NCBI GenBank assembly: GCA_934373375.1
Contig: CAKROP010000175.1
Location: 1 to 5,179, forward strand
Direction: 5' to 3'
DNA: 5,179 nt
From: an uncultured Anaerosacchariphilus sp.
GTDB lineage: Bacteria; Bacillota; Clostridia; Lachnospirales; Lachnospiraceae
The notes beneath the pieces were generated by a model that saw nothing but the letters and a program-made list of their open reading frames with translations, was not told the origin of the DNA and made no database searches. Every line of letters starts with the position of its first letter. Position 1 is the stretch's first letter. The position numbers and the translations under genes are program-made. Positions 1 through 5,179 of the stretch are shown piece by piece.

Positions 1-11
1 AAGCTGAGCCT

Positions 12-800
12 ATGATTCGCGCGGCGGTATTTGATATTGACGAGACTCTCTATGACGGACAGAATAAAAGATTTATCCCAAGCGCCATTGAGGCTTTGAA
101 GAAGCTGCAGGCCAGGGGCGTCCGGGTGGTGCTGGCTACGGGCCGCCCGCCGCTGACAGCCGTGGTGATCCTGAAGGAGGGTGTGATTCCCGACGCCATT
201 GTGTGCGCCAACGGCCACCTGGTCATCGACGTGGAGGGGAAAATTGTAAAAGAATACACCTTCGATGCGGAGCTGGTTTCAGAGGTCTACGACTACTGCA
301 AGGGACATGACATCGGACTTCTGTGGAAGTATCCGGACAAGGTGTATGAATACATTCACAAGCCGGTCTTCGAAAACTTCTACAATAAGACCAAATCCTC
401 CCGCAATATGATCGTAAAGGGCGTGACGGATATCCATAAGACCCGCCGCCCCGATGGCGGCAATCTGGGTTGCAGCGAGGAAGCACTGGAGCAGTTCAAC
501 CGGCATTTTCAGGGACGCTGTGTGGCAGTGAAGATAGACAGCGAGAGCAGCGACCTGATGCTGGCCAGCGTCAATAAGATGCGGACGACCGCAGAGGTGC
601 CGAATGAATGGGGCATCCGGGACAGCGAGTGCATCGCCTTCGGCGACAACCAGAACGACCGGGAGATGCTTGCATACGCGGGAATCGGCGTCTGCATGGG
701 AAATGGCTGCGAGGAGCTGAAAGCTTTTGCGGATTATGTGACAGATGATTTGAGAGATGACGGAATCGCGAAGGCGCTGGCTCACTTTGGGATATTGTAA
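12..800 (+). CDS. HAD-superfamily hydrolase, Cof-type (subfamily IIB) phosphatase
   Basis: This is a 262-aa cytosolic haloacid-dehalogenase-fold phosphatase, predicted to remove phosphate from a small phosphorylated metabolite such as a sugar phosphate; the substrate cannot be read from the sequence. All four HAD motifs are present: motif I FDIDETL with nucleophile D8 and acid/base D10; motif II LATGR with T43; motif III lysine K189 in VNKMRTT; motif IV GDNQNDREML with D212 and D216 for Mg2+. The insert of roughly residues 85-185 between motifs II and III fits a C2B cap, and the length is normal for Cof proteins. Two small departures are E11 where glycine is usual after the second Asp, and K189-M where K-G is common. 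The ATG at 12 puts motif I at residue 8, as expected; only 11 bases lie upstream, so its ribosome binding site and promoter cannot be judged. A terminator follows at 823-874, so it is not clearly cotranscribed with the next gene. Confidence 0.9.
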   Translation: MIRAAVFDIDETLYDGQNKRFIPSAIEALKKLQARGVRVVLATGRPPLTAVVILKEGVIPDAIVCANGHLVIDVEGKIVKEYTFDAELVSEVYDYCKGHDIGLLWKYPDKVYEYIHKPVFENFYNKTKSSRNMIVKGVTDIHKTRRPDGGNLGCSEEALEQFNRHFQGRCVAVKIDSESSDLMLASVNKMRTTAEVPNEWGIRDSECIAFGDNQNDREMLAYAGIGVCMGNGCEELKAFADYVTDDLRDDGIAKALAHFGIL

Positions 801-822
801 AAAAATGGAAAATTAAAGAAGG

Positions 823-877
823 ACTCCTGTATTTCTGGCGGACGCCCAAGCCGCTGAAGATATGGGAGTTTTTTCTT
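823..877 (+). terminator. Intrinsic terminator after the HAD phosphatase gene
   Basis: The arms 823-832 and 860-869 pair over 10 positions, two of them G-U. An inner helix GCGG (838-841) with CCGC (851-854) closes a 9-nt loop. The stem runs directly into a T-rich tail, TTTTTTCTT, at 869-877. It begins 22 nt after the stop codon, as expected for Rho-independent termination. The A-rich stretch at 800-820 could give weak activity in the other direction. Confidence 0.75.
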
Positions 878-916
878 ATGAAATCTTATAGAATCCTTAA
901 TCTTCCGCTGCCCCGC

Positions 917-945
917 TGGACAGCCCGGGAAAATGGTGCTATGAT
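917..945 (+). promoter_or_regulatory. Sigma-70/SigA-type extended -10 promoter for the vanZ-like gene
   Basis: The -35 is TGGACA (917-922, 5 of 6 consensus), the spacer is exactly 17 nt, and the -10 is TATGAT (940-945, 5 of 6). A TGn extension (TGC, 937-939) lies immediately before the -10. Standard spacing puts transcription start at about G952, only about 3 nt before the ATG at 955. The same TGGACA-17-TGC arrangement is seen in front of the tRNA-Pro gene on the other strand, which supports it as a real local promoter type. Confidence 0.75.
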
Positions 946-954
946 AGCCCCGTT

Positions 955-1482
955 ATGATAAAAGCATTATTAAGAGCGATTTTAAAGCCCCTGTCCTTCC
1001 TTCCGGCGTTGGCCATGATGTATGTCATCTACGGTTTCTCGGCCCAGGATGGAATCGCATCGGGGAATTTAAGCTACAAGGTAAGTGAAATCATCGTCGA
1101 GACGGCCAATGAGAGCTTTGATCTGCACTGGAGCGCGCAGGAGGAGGCGCAATATATTCAAAGAATCAATTATCCGGTGCGGAAGCTGGCTCATATGACC
1201 GAATATTTTCTGTTGGCTGTCTCAGTGTCATTTCCGCTGTATGTATACGGCGTGCGCGGGATCTGGCTGCTGCTTCTGGCCGGAGGCTTTTGCGTGGGCT
1301 TCGCGGCGTTGGACGAGTATCATCAGTCCTTTGTGGCAGGCCGCGGACCGTCGAAGCGGGACGTGGCTATCGACAGCATCGGCGTGACGGTGGGCGTCAT
1401 TCTGGTGCAGATGATCTGTTTTATCGGCAGAGTGACGGTCTTCCGGCCACTGGCGAAGAAGAAAAAGAAGAGACGGGCATAA
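955..1482 (+). CDS. VanZ-like family membrane protein
   Basis: This 175-aa integral membrane protein belongs to the VanZ-like family (Pfam PF04892). Family signatures visible are RKLAHMTEYFLL (R76, K77, H80, E83) and DEYHQSFVAGR (D120, E121, H123, Q124, R130), followed by the SKRDVAID segment (D136, D140). About four hydrophobic segments can be drawn, near residues 13-30, 80-99, 103-119 and 137-157. The tail is very basic (a run of five K, then RR) and probably cytoplasmic. Enterococcal VanZ gives low-level teicoplanin resistance, but the biochemical role of most relatives is unknown and no vanHAX-type genes are nearby, so resistance should not be assumed. ATG 955 is the first usable start: no ATG, GTG or TTG occurs in frame after the stop codon at 898, and starting at M21 or M22 would cut into the first membrane helix. 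No Shine-Dalgarno sequence precedes it, and the promoter position implies a leaderless or nearly leaderless message. A strong terminator follows at once, so it is a single-gene unit. Confidence 0.88.
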   Translation: MIKALLRAILKPLSFLPALAMMYVIYGFSAQDGIASGNLSYKVSEIIVETANESFDLHWSAQEEAQYIQRINYPVRKLAHMTEYFLLAVSVSFPLYVYGVRGIWLLLLAGGFCVGFAALDEYHQSFVAGRGPSKRDVAIDSIGVTVGVILVQMICFIGRVTVFRPLAKKKKKRRA

Positions 1483-1486
1483 AACG

Positions 1487-1526
1487 AAAGAGCGAAGCGC
1501 CGGAACATCGGTGTGTCGCTCTTTTT
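1487..1526 (+). terminator. Intrinsic terminator after the vanZ-like gene
   Basis: The outer arms 1487-1495 (AAAGAGCGA) and 1516-1524 (TCGCTCTTT) are perfectly complementary over 9 bp. An inner helix 1497-1502 with 1509-1514 (two G-U pairs) has a 6-nt loop, and one mismatch separates the two helices. The stem ends in five T (1522-1526). It starts 5 nt after the stop codon. It faces the minus-strand terminator of the tRNA gene across about 25 nt, so the two transcripts are well insulated. Confidence 0.9.
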
Positions 1527-1551
1527 GGGCCTGGAACTGTCACGAAGCAAT

Positions 1552-1582
1552 AAAAAAAGGAACCCTTCTTCAAGGATTCCTT
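1552..1582 (-). terminator. Intrinsic terminator of the tRNA-Pro gene
   Basis: Read on the minus strand, AAGGAATCC (1582-1574) pairs with GGGTTCCTT (1565-1557) over 9 positions with one G-U. The short loop TTGAAGAA can itself close by two more pairs. The stem runs into seven T (plus-strand A run 1552-1558). It begins about 10 nt past the tRNA 3' end. There is no T-run on the plus strand, so it acts in one direction only. Confidence 0.9.
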
Positions 1583-1591
1583 CATCATTCG

Positions 1592-1665
<74 letters not shown>

Positions 1666-1693
1666 TTTTTGCGACTTGCCGTCAACAAATGAT

Positions 1694-1722
1694 ATCTTAG
1701 CACAAGTTTAAGAGTTTGTCCA
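1694..1722 (-). promoter_or_regulatory. Extended -10 promoter for tRNA-Pro(CGG)
   Basis: On the minus strand the -35 is TGGACA (1722-1717), the spacer is 17 nt, and the -10 is TAAGAT (1699-1694) preceded by TGC. Transcription would start near 1687, giving a leader of about 22 nt before the mature tRNA, a reasonable length for RNase P processing. The A/T-rich block at 1727-1747 falls at -40 to -60, where an UP element would bind the alpha subunits of RNA polymerase. Confidence 0.75.
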
Positions 1723-1726
1723 GTAG

Positions 1727-1754
1727 AAAATTAAAAAAATTTAAAATATTTCGC
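1727..1754. promoter_or_regulatory. A/T tract, candidate UP element shared by divergent promoters
   Basis: Almost every base from 1727 to 1751 is A or T, with A and T tracts including a run of seven A. Counting from the predicted starts, it covers about -40 to -60 of the tRNA-Pro promoter on the minus strand and also about -40 to -60 of the pgi promoter on the plus strand. The assignment rests on position and composition only. A protein-binding or bent-DNA role is equally possible. Confidence 0.45.
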
Positions 1755-1758
1755 AGGG

Positions 1759-1787
1759 TGGATCAATCGATGCAAATGTGATACAAT
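1759..1787 (+). promoter_or_regulatory. Probable extended -10 promoter for pgi
   Basis: The -10 is TACAAT (1782-1787, 5 of 6) with the extension TGA (1779-1781). At 17-nt spacing the -35 is TGGATC (1759-1764), only 3 of 6, as is tolerated with an extended -10. Predicted start is near 1794, giving a leader of about 94 nt. That leader can form small helices (1802-1806 with 1849-1853; 1814-1818 with 1834-1838), but I recognise no riboswitch class in it. Confidence 0.6.
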
Positions 1788-1870
1788 GCAAAAGAATATA
1801 GGCTCTGCTCCCGGACACGGACTGAGGAGAATTGTGTCATAAAAACGGAGAGCGGTAAGCCCATCAGAAA

Positions 1871-1877
1871 TGGAGGA
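1871..1877 (+). promoter_or_regulatory. Shine-Dalgarno sequence that fixes the pgi start
   Basis: TGGAGGA contains GGAGG (1872-1876), 11 nt before ATG 1888. It overlaps an earlier in-frame ATG at 1870, which itself has no ribosome binding site at a workable distance. The SD therefore favours 1888 as the true start. Confidence 0.75.
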
Positions 1878-1887
1878 ATTATCTATC

Positions 1888-3468
1888 ATGGTTGAATGGA
1901 AAAATCTGGATACCCTGGAATCCTATCAGGAGCTGAAAGACACCGCACGCGTAAACCTGGCAGAGGTCATGTCCGGTGAGAACGGAGCAGAGCGTGTGAA
2001 GACATACAGTGTGCCGATGGCAGAAGGCATGGCATACAACTACGCCGCAAAGGCCGTAGACGATAACGTACTGGCAGTACTGGCGAAGCTTGCAAAGGAA
2101 GCGCAGCTGACGGAGAAATTCGCGGCCCTTTACAACGGAGAGGTCATCAATACCGGCGAGAAGCGTCTGGTTCTGCATCAGCTGACCCGCGGCCAGCTGG
2201 GCGACGCGGTGGTAGCGGACGGCGTGGACAAGCGCGCGTTCTACGTAGAGCAGCAGAAGAAAGTAACAGAGTTTGCCAATAAAGTACACGCAGGCGAGAT
2301 CACCAACGCGGCAGGCGAGAAGTTCACCACTGTTGTTCAGATCGGTATCGGCGGCAGCGACCTGGGTCCCCGCGCAATGTACCTGGCGCTGGAGAACTGG
2401 GCAAAGAAGAATGACACCTTCAAGATGGAAGCGAAGTTCATCAGCAACGTAGACCCGGACGACGCGGCAGCCGTACTGGCGTCCATCGACGTGGCACATT
2501 CCCTGTTTGTACTGGTATCCAAGTCCGGTACGACTCTGGAGACTCTGACCAATGAGTCCTTCGTCAAGGACGCCCTTGCAAAGGCAGGTCTGGACGCTTC
2601 CAGACATATGGTAGCTGTCACCAGCGAAACATCCCCGCTGGCTAAGAGCGACGATTATCTGGCAGCCTTCTTCATGGACGATTATATCGGCGGACGTTAT
2701 TCTTCCACCTCCGCAGTAGGCGGCGCCGTCTTATCCCTGGCCTTCGGTCCCGAGGTATTTGACCGCTTCCTGGCAGGCGCAGCCGCAGAGGACGTGCTGG
2801 CAAAGAACGAGAACCTTCTGGAGAATCCGGCGATGCTGGACGCTCTGATTGGCGTATACGAGCGCAATGTTCTGGGCATGGGCTGCACCGCAGTTCTGCC
2901 GTACTCCCAGGCGCTGAGCCGTTTCCCGGCACATCTGCAGCAGGCAGATATGGAGTCCAACGGAAAATCCGTGAACCGCTTCGGTGAGCCGGTAGATTAC
3001 GTGACCGGACCGGTCATCTTCGGCGAGCCGGGAACCAACGGACAGCATTCCTTCTATCAGCTGCTTCACCAGGGAACCGACATCGTACCGCTGCAGTTTA
3101 TCGGATTTAAGAACAACCAGTGCGGCGTAGATGTTGACATCCAGGGCAGCACCAGCCAGCAGAAGCTCTGCGCCAATGTAGTTGCTCAGATGGTAGCCTT
3201 CGCGTGCGGCAAGGAAGACGAGAATCGCAACAAGTACTTTGCAGGCGGCCGTCCCTCCAGCATCATTGTAGGCGATCAGCTGACTCCGGAGACTCTGGGC
3301 GCGCTGCTGTCTCATTTTGAGAATAAGATTATGTTCCAGGGCTTCGCATGGAACCTGAACAGCTTCGACCAGGAAGGCGTACAGCTTGGTAAGGTGCTGG
3401 CAAAGCGGGTACTGGCGCATGATACGGACGGAGCGCTGAAGGCGTACAGCGATCTGCTGAATATTTAA
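1888..3468 (+). CDS. pgi: Glucose-6-phosphate isomerase
   Basis: Pgi interconverts glucose 6-phosphate and fructose 6-phosphate (EC 5.3.1.9) in the cytosol, at the entry to glycolysis and in gluconeogenesis. The 526-aa protein has the two SIS domains of the family. Visible landmarks: GIGGSDLG (153-160); the phosphate-binding SKSGTTLET (211-219); GGRYSSTSAVG, a form of PGI signature 1, with R270; the catalytic base E356 in QADMESNGKSV; H387 in GTNGQHSFYQ; and FDQEGVQLGK, PGI signature 2, with catalytic K502. Signature 2 has Q499 where Glu is usual. Start 1888 is chosen because GGAGG precedes it; the in-frame ATG at 1870 would add MEELSI and overlap that SD. Codon use is strongly biased (proline 11 CCG, 3 CCC, no CCA or CCT), as in highly expressed genes. 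It is a single-gene unit with its own promoter and a very strong terminator, divergent from tRNA-Pro and convergent with the downstream membrane-protein gene. Confidence 0.97.
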   Translation: MVEWKNLDTLESYQELKDTARVNLAEVMSGENGAERVKTYSVPMAEGMAYNYAAKAVDDNVLAVLAKLAKEAQLTEKFAALYNGEVINTGEKRLVLHQLTRGQLGDAVVADGVDKRAFYVEQQKKVTEFANKVHAGEITNAAGEKFTTVVQIGIGGSDLGPRAMYLALENWAKKNDTFKMEAKFISNVDPDDAAAVLASIDVAHSLFVLVSKSGTTLETLTNESFVKDALAKAGLDASRHMVAVTSETSPLAKSDDYLAAFFMDDYIGGRYSSTSAVGGAVLSLAFGPEVFDRFLAGAAAEDVLAKNENLLENPAMLDALIGVYERNVLGMGCTAVLPYSQALSRFPAHLQQADMESNGKSVNRFGEPVDYVTGPVIFGEPGTNGQHSFYQLLHQGTDIVPLQFIGFKNNQCGVDVDIQGSTSQQKLCANVVAQMVAFACGKEDENRNKYFAGGRPSSIIVGDQLTPETLGALLSHFENKIMFQGFAWNLNSFDQEGVQLGKVLAKRVLAHDTDGALKAYSDLLNI

Positions 3469-3500
3469 TCAGATCATAGAAAATAAAATCGCAGCAAAAT

Positions 3501-3548
3501 AAAAGTCTCATGTATGACATGGAAATGTGTCATACATGAGACTTTTTT
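3501..3548 (+). terminator. pgi terminator, 19-bp perfect stem, probably bidirectional
   Basis: The arms 3501-3519 and 3528-3546 are perfectly complementary over 19 bp around an 8-nt loop (TGGAAATG). The plus-strand tail is six T (3543-3548). On the minus strand the same stem is followed by TTTTATTTTG, so it could also stop transcription coming from the convergent membrane-protein gene. Perfect arms of this length are longer than most intrinsic terminators need. The start is about 32 nt past the pgi stop codon. Confidence 0.93.
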
Positions 3549-3591
3549 ATGTAACAGGAAATTCCGATGGAATCCCCTATTACATAAAAAA
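3543..3591. repeat. Long imperfect palindrome overlapping the pgi terminator T-run
   Basis: The outer arms TTTTTTATGTAA (3543-3554) and TTACATAAAAAA (3580-3591) are perfectly complementary over 12 bp. Inside, AGG (3556-3558) pairs with CCT (3576-3578), and ATTCC (3561-3565) pairs with GGAAT (3569-3573) around a 3-nt loop. No T-run follows on either strand, so it is not a terminator by itself. Its left arm uses the T-run of the pgi terminator, so the two hairpins compete. Its form suggests a dispersed palindromic repeat, but only one copy is in the window and I cannot test copy number. Confidence 0.6.
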
Positions 3592-3596
3592 CATTA

Positions 3597-3648
3597 TCGC
3601 ACTCGGCGCAGTGGTAGATGGTTGCTGAAGCAACCGCGCCTCGGCGCG
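3597..3648. repeat. Cluster of small hairpins with an 8-bp direct repeat
   Basis: Three adjacent stems can be drawn: CACT (3600-3603) with AGTG (3610-3613); GGTTGC-TGAA-GCAACC (3620-3635), perfect; and CGCGC (3635-3639) with GCGCG (3644-3648) around CTCG. The octamer CTCGGCGC occurs twice (3602-3609 and 3640-3647). As a result GCGCC at 3636-3640 could pair either with the upstream or the downstream GGCGC. No promoter or reading frame is evident. Whether this is part of a repeat element or a structured RNA is undecided. Confidence 0.45.
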
Positions 3649-3676
3649 AGAATGTGCCATTGGCACATTCTTTTTT
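3649..3676 (+). terminator. Second plus-strand intrinsic terminator before the membrane-protein gene end
   Basis: AGAATGTGCC (3649-3658) pairs perfectly with GGCACATTCT (3662-3671) around a 3-nt loop, followed by six T (3671-3676). The T-run is only on the plus strand, so it faces against the convergent membrane-protein gene, whose stop codon is 3 nt away. No gene lies between it and the pgi terminator. It is either a back-up terminator that protects the neighbour from pgi read-through or the 3' end of a small RNA or repeat element. Confidence 0.8.
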
Positions 3677-3678
3677 AC

Positions 3679-5179
3679 TTACCCATGAAACATCCGGCTC
3701 ACATACAGATAGAAATCCGGGTTCCTGCGCAAAACGAAGTTGGTCTCATTGGAGAAAATCGTCAGAAGTCCGCGCCCGATGGTAAGGATCAGCAGGAAAC
3801 ATACAAGCCCATACAGGATCCGCGCTGACCGCGTTCCGTCATAATGAATCTGATCCAGTATCAGAAGCAGGGCCAGCACCGACAGCGCCGGCGACAGGTC
3901 GCAGACATACCGGATCAGAATACCGCCCAGCATAAAGTCCAGATACCCCAGTACCAGCGCAGCCAGCAGTACCAGAACCGCCGTCTGCTTTTTCAAAAGC
4001 TCTTTTTTGCCTGAAGACTTCGTGCAGACAACCGGAATCAGCAGGAAAATGCCCAGATTCAGCGGCATCTGTAAGAGCCCCGCGCTGTATTCCTGATAGA
4101 GATAGTTGCCGAAATCCAGGCAGATGTCATCGGTAAATTTCAGGAATGGGAAAAACTCCCTGTATACAAAAGGCTCCATAAAATAGTGATACAGCATATT
4201 ACCGAAGTGGTGCAGGCTTAAGGTCACCGAATTAAACCGGATATCGCTCTCCGTCAGCTGATAGGAGGTGCCAAACTCAAAGAAGGAGTCAAAGCGGATG
4301 TAATTGTAGTACATGATTCCGGCAGCCCCGACGAGAACGGGAATCAGGAACGGCAGGGCGCTTTCCAGAAATCGCTGTCTTGCGGAAAGCTTCTTATCAA
4401 AGAGAATCCGCAGGAACAGCGGCGCGCCGAAGGCCATGGCCAAGAGTACCGCATTGGGCCTGGACAGTACCAGCATGACTACGGAAAGACCGCAGAGTGC
4501 GAAAAGCAGCACCCGTTTCCGGGCAGTCTGTGCCAGATAACCGTAAGAAGCCAGGGCCGTAAACGCGGCCAGCCAGCCGAAGGCGGCAATGGATGGCAGA
4601 TAATAAAAGCTGCCGGAAGAAGCCTGCATCAGCCACAGAAAGCTGCCGCCCGGCACCGCGATTTCTCCGATCAGAAGGAGCAGCAGATTGGCTTTGGGTG
4701 CAAAGAGCCGCAAGAGCCCATGAATGGCCGCGAAAGTACACAGCACGGCGAACAATGTCAGCAGCGCTCCCGCGAAAGCCGTCGTCGGCAGCATGCCGGT
4801 TACCAGATAAATGGGATAATACACCATAAAGAGGGGAGCAAGCCCGAAATAAGAATAATATTTTCCGTTGTAATAAGCCCGATCCCAGTGATAATCCACA
4901 TCCATTTTTTCACGTTCCGTCTTGTCATAGGGATTGGAAATAGTTTCCAGATCTGGATTAACGTCCAGATCAAGATATACCTGACCTTTCACAAAGGCGT
5001 CCAGCTGCTGCATGTAAGCGTCCACGCCCATATCCATGGAACGGATATCCTGAAGCGACGGATAGGGACGCAAAAGCTGATGGGAAGCATCGCCTGCGTA
5101 CAGGATACCTGCGGAGATAAAGAGGGACAGCAAAAGCGCCCCAAGCTGCAGACGTCGGTGGCTGCGTTTCCCGGGCTGA
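3679..5179 (-). CDS. Polytopic membrane protein, GT-C glycosyltransferase-like (N-terminus outside window)
   Basis: About 499 residues are visible, and the frame stays open to the right edge, so the start is missing. The TTG at 5133 is not a credible start: it has no SD, and the codons before it encode a basic stretch (KRSHRR) that fits the cytoplasmic side of the first membrane helix. Layout: TM1 (LLLSLFISAGILYAG); a soluble loop of about 75 residues with LDLDVNP, ISNPYDK and DYHWDRAYYNGKYYSYFG (about 4845-4905); then roughly ten further membrane segments, a second loop starting YNYIRFDSFFEFGTSYQL (about 4255-4312), and a C-terminal soluble tail after the last helix. A large acidic loop after TM1 followed by many helices is the plan of GT-C glycosyltransferases that use lipid-linked sugars at the outer membrane face. 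I therefore infer a role in envelope polysaccharide or glycolipid assembly. The family is not one I can name with certainty, and donor and acceptor are unknown. It is convergent with pgi. Confidence 0.8.
   Translation of the reverse strand, partial: QPGKRSHRRLQLGALLLSLFISAGILYAGDASHQLLRPYPSLQDIRSMDMGVDAYMQQLDAFVKGQVYLDLDVNPDLETISNPYDKTEREKMDVDYHWDRAYYNGKYYSYFGLAPLFMVYYPIYLVTGMLPTTAFAGALLTLFAVLCTFAAIHGLLRLFAPKANLLLLLIGEIAVPGGSFLWLMQASSGSFYYLPSIAAFGWLAAFTALASYGYLAQTARKRVLLFALCGLSVVMLVLSRPNAVLLAMAFGAPLFLRILFDKKLSARQRFLESALPFLIPVLVGAAGIMYYNYIRFDSFFEFGTSYQLTESDIRFNSVTLSLHHFGNMLYHYFMEPFVYREFFPFLKFTDDICLDFGNYLYQEYSAGLLQMPLNLGIFLLIPVVCTKSSGKKELLKKQTAVLVLLAALVLGYLDFMLGGILIRYVCDLSPALSVLALLLILDQIHYDGTRSARILYGLVCFLLILTIGRGLLTIFSNETNFVLRRNPDFYLYVSRMFHG

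Noticed and set aside
279..785. A 168-codon minus-strand frame inside the HAD gene
   Set aside because: It is antisense to an intact HAD protein with all motifs and has no SD or family features.
955..1482. Glycopeptide resistance locus suggested by the VanZ-like protein
   Set aside because: There are no vanH, vanA/B, vanX, vanR or vanS genes in the window, and VanZ-like proteins are common in Firmicutes without any resistance cluster.
1870..1887. An earlier in-frame ATG for pgi that would add MEELSI
   Set aside because: It has no ribosome binding site in range and overlaps the GGAGG that serves ATG 1888.
1794..1887. A riboswitch or leader peptide in the pgi 5' leader
   Set aside because: Only short weak helices can be drawn. 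The small frame starting TTG 1832 has an SD far too close, and the GTG 1834 frame has two codons. No known riboswitch core is recognised.
1879..3420. Long minus-strand reading frames within pgi (1879-2607 and 2731-3420)
   Set aside because: They are antisense to a fully convincing Pgi, have low-complexity unrecognisable products, and are explained by the biased codon use of pgi.
3514..3828. A 104-codon plus-strand reading frame downstream of pgi
   Set aside because: It begins inside the pgi terminator, passes through the hairpins and second terminator, and then runs antisense to the membrane-protein gene. It has no SD and no recognisable protein features.
5131..5133. TTG as the start of the membrane-protein gene
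   Set aside because: There is no SD, the frame is open to the window edge, and the upstream codons encode a basic segment before TM1. The gene is partial.

Overview
The window looks like chromosomal housekeeping DNA from a moderate-GC Firmicute, most likely a gut clostridium of the Lachnospiraceae. This rests on strong GGAGG ribosome binding, extended -10 promoters (TGn plus TATAAT-like), numerous hairpin-plus-T-run terminators, a tRNA gene without encoded CCA, and the style of the proteins. The taxonomic placement is inference. No mobile element, CRISPR array or phage gene is visible.

Layout: (1) 12-800 (+) encodes a HAD-superfamily phosphatase of the Cof type, followed by a hairpin terminator. 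(2) 955-1482 (+) encodes a small VanZ-like membrane protein. A well-formed promoter lies so close to its ATG that the mRNA should be almost leaderless, and a strong terminator follows. (3) 1592-1665 (-) is tRNA-Pro(CGG) with its own promoter and terminator. (4) 1888-3468 (+) is pgi, glucose-6-phosphate isomerase, divergent from the tRNA across an A/T tract that sits at the UP-element position of both promoters. (5) 3469-3678 is a convergent intergenic region packed with hairpins: a pgi terminator with 19-bp perfect arms, a long palindrome sharing its T-run, two or three small stems, and a second plus-strand terminator. (6) 3679-5179 (-) is the C-terminal majority of a polytopic membrane protein resembling a GT-C-type glycosyltransferase. 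It runs off the right edge of the window.

The genes do not form one operon. Each has its own terminator, and three have a visible promoter. Pgi serves central sugar metabolism, the HAD protein probably dephosphorylates a small phosphometabolite, and the two membrane proteins probably act at the envelope. I found no convincing new multi-gene system. The most unusual items are the hairpin-rich intergenic block, the near-leaderless vanZ-like gene, the shared tRNA/pgi promoter region, and the uncharacterised membrane protein.
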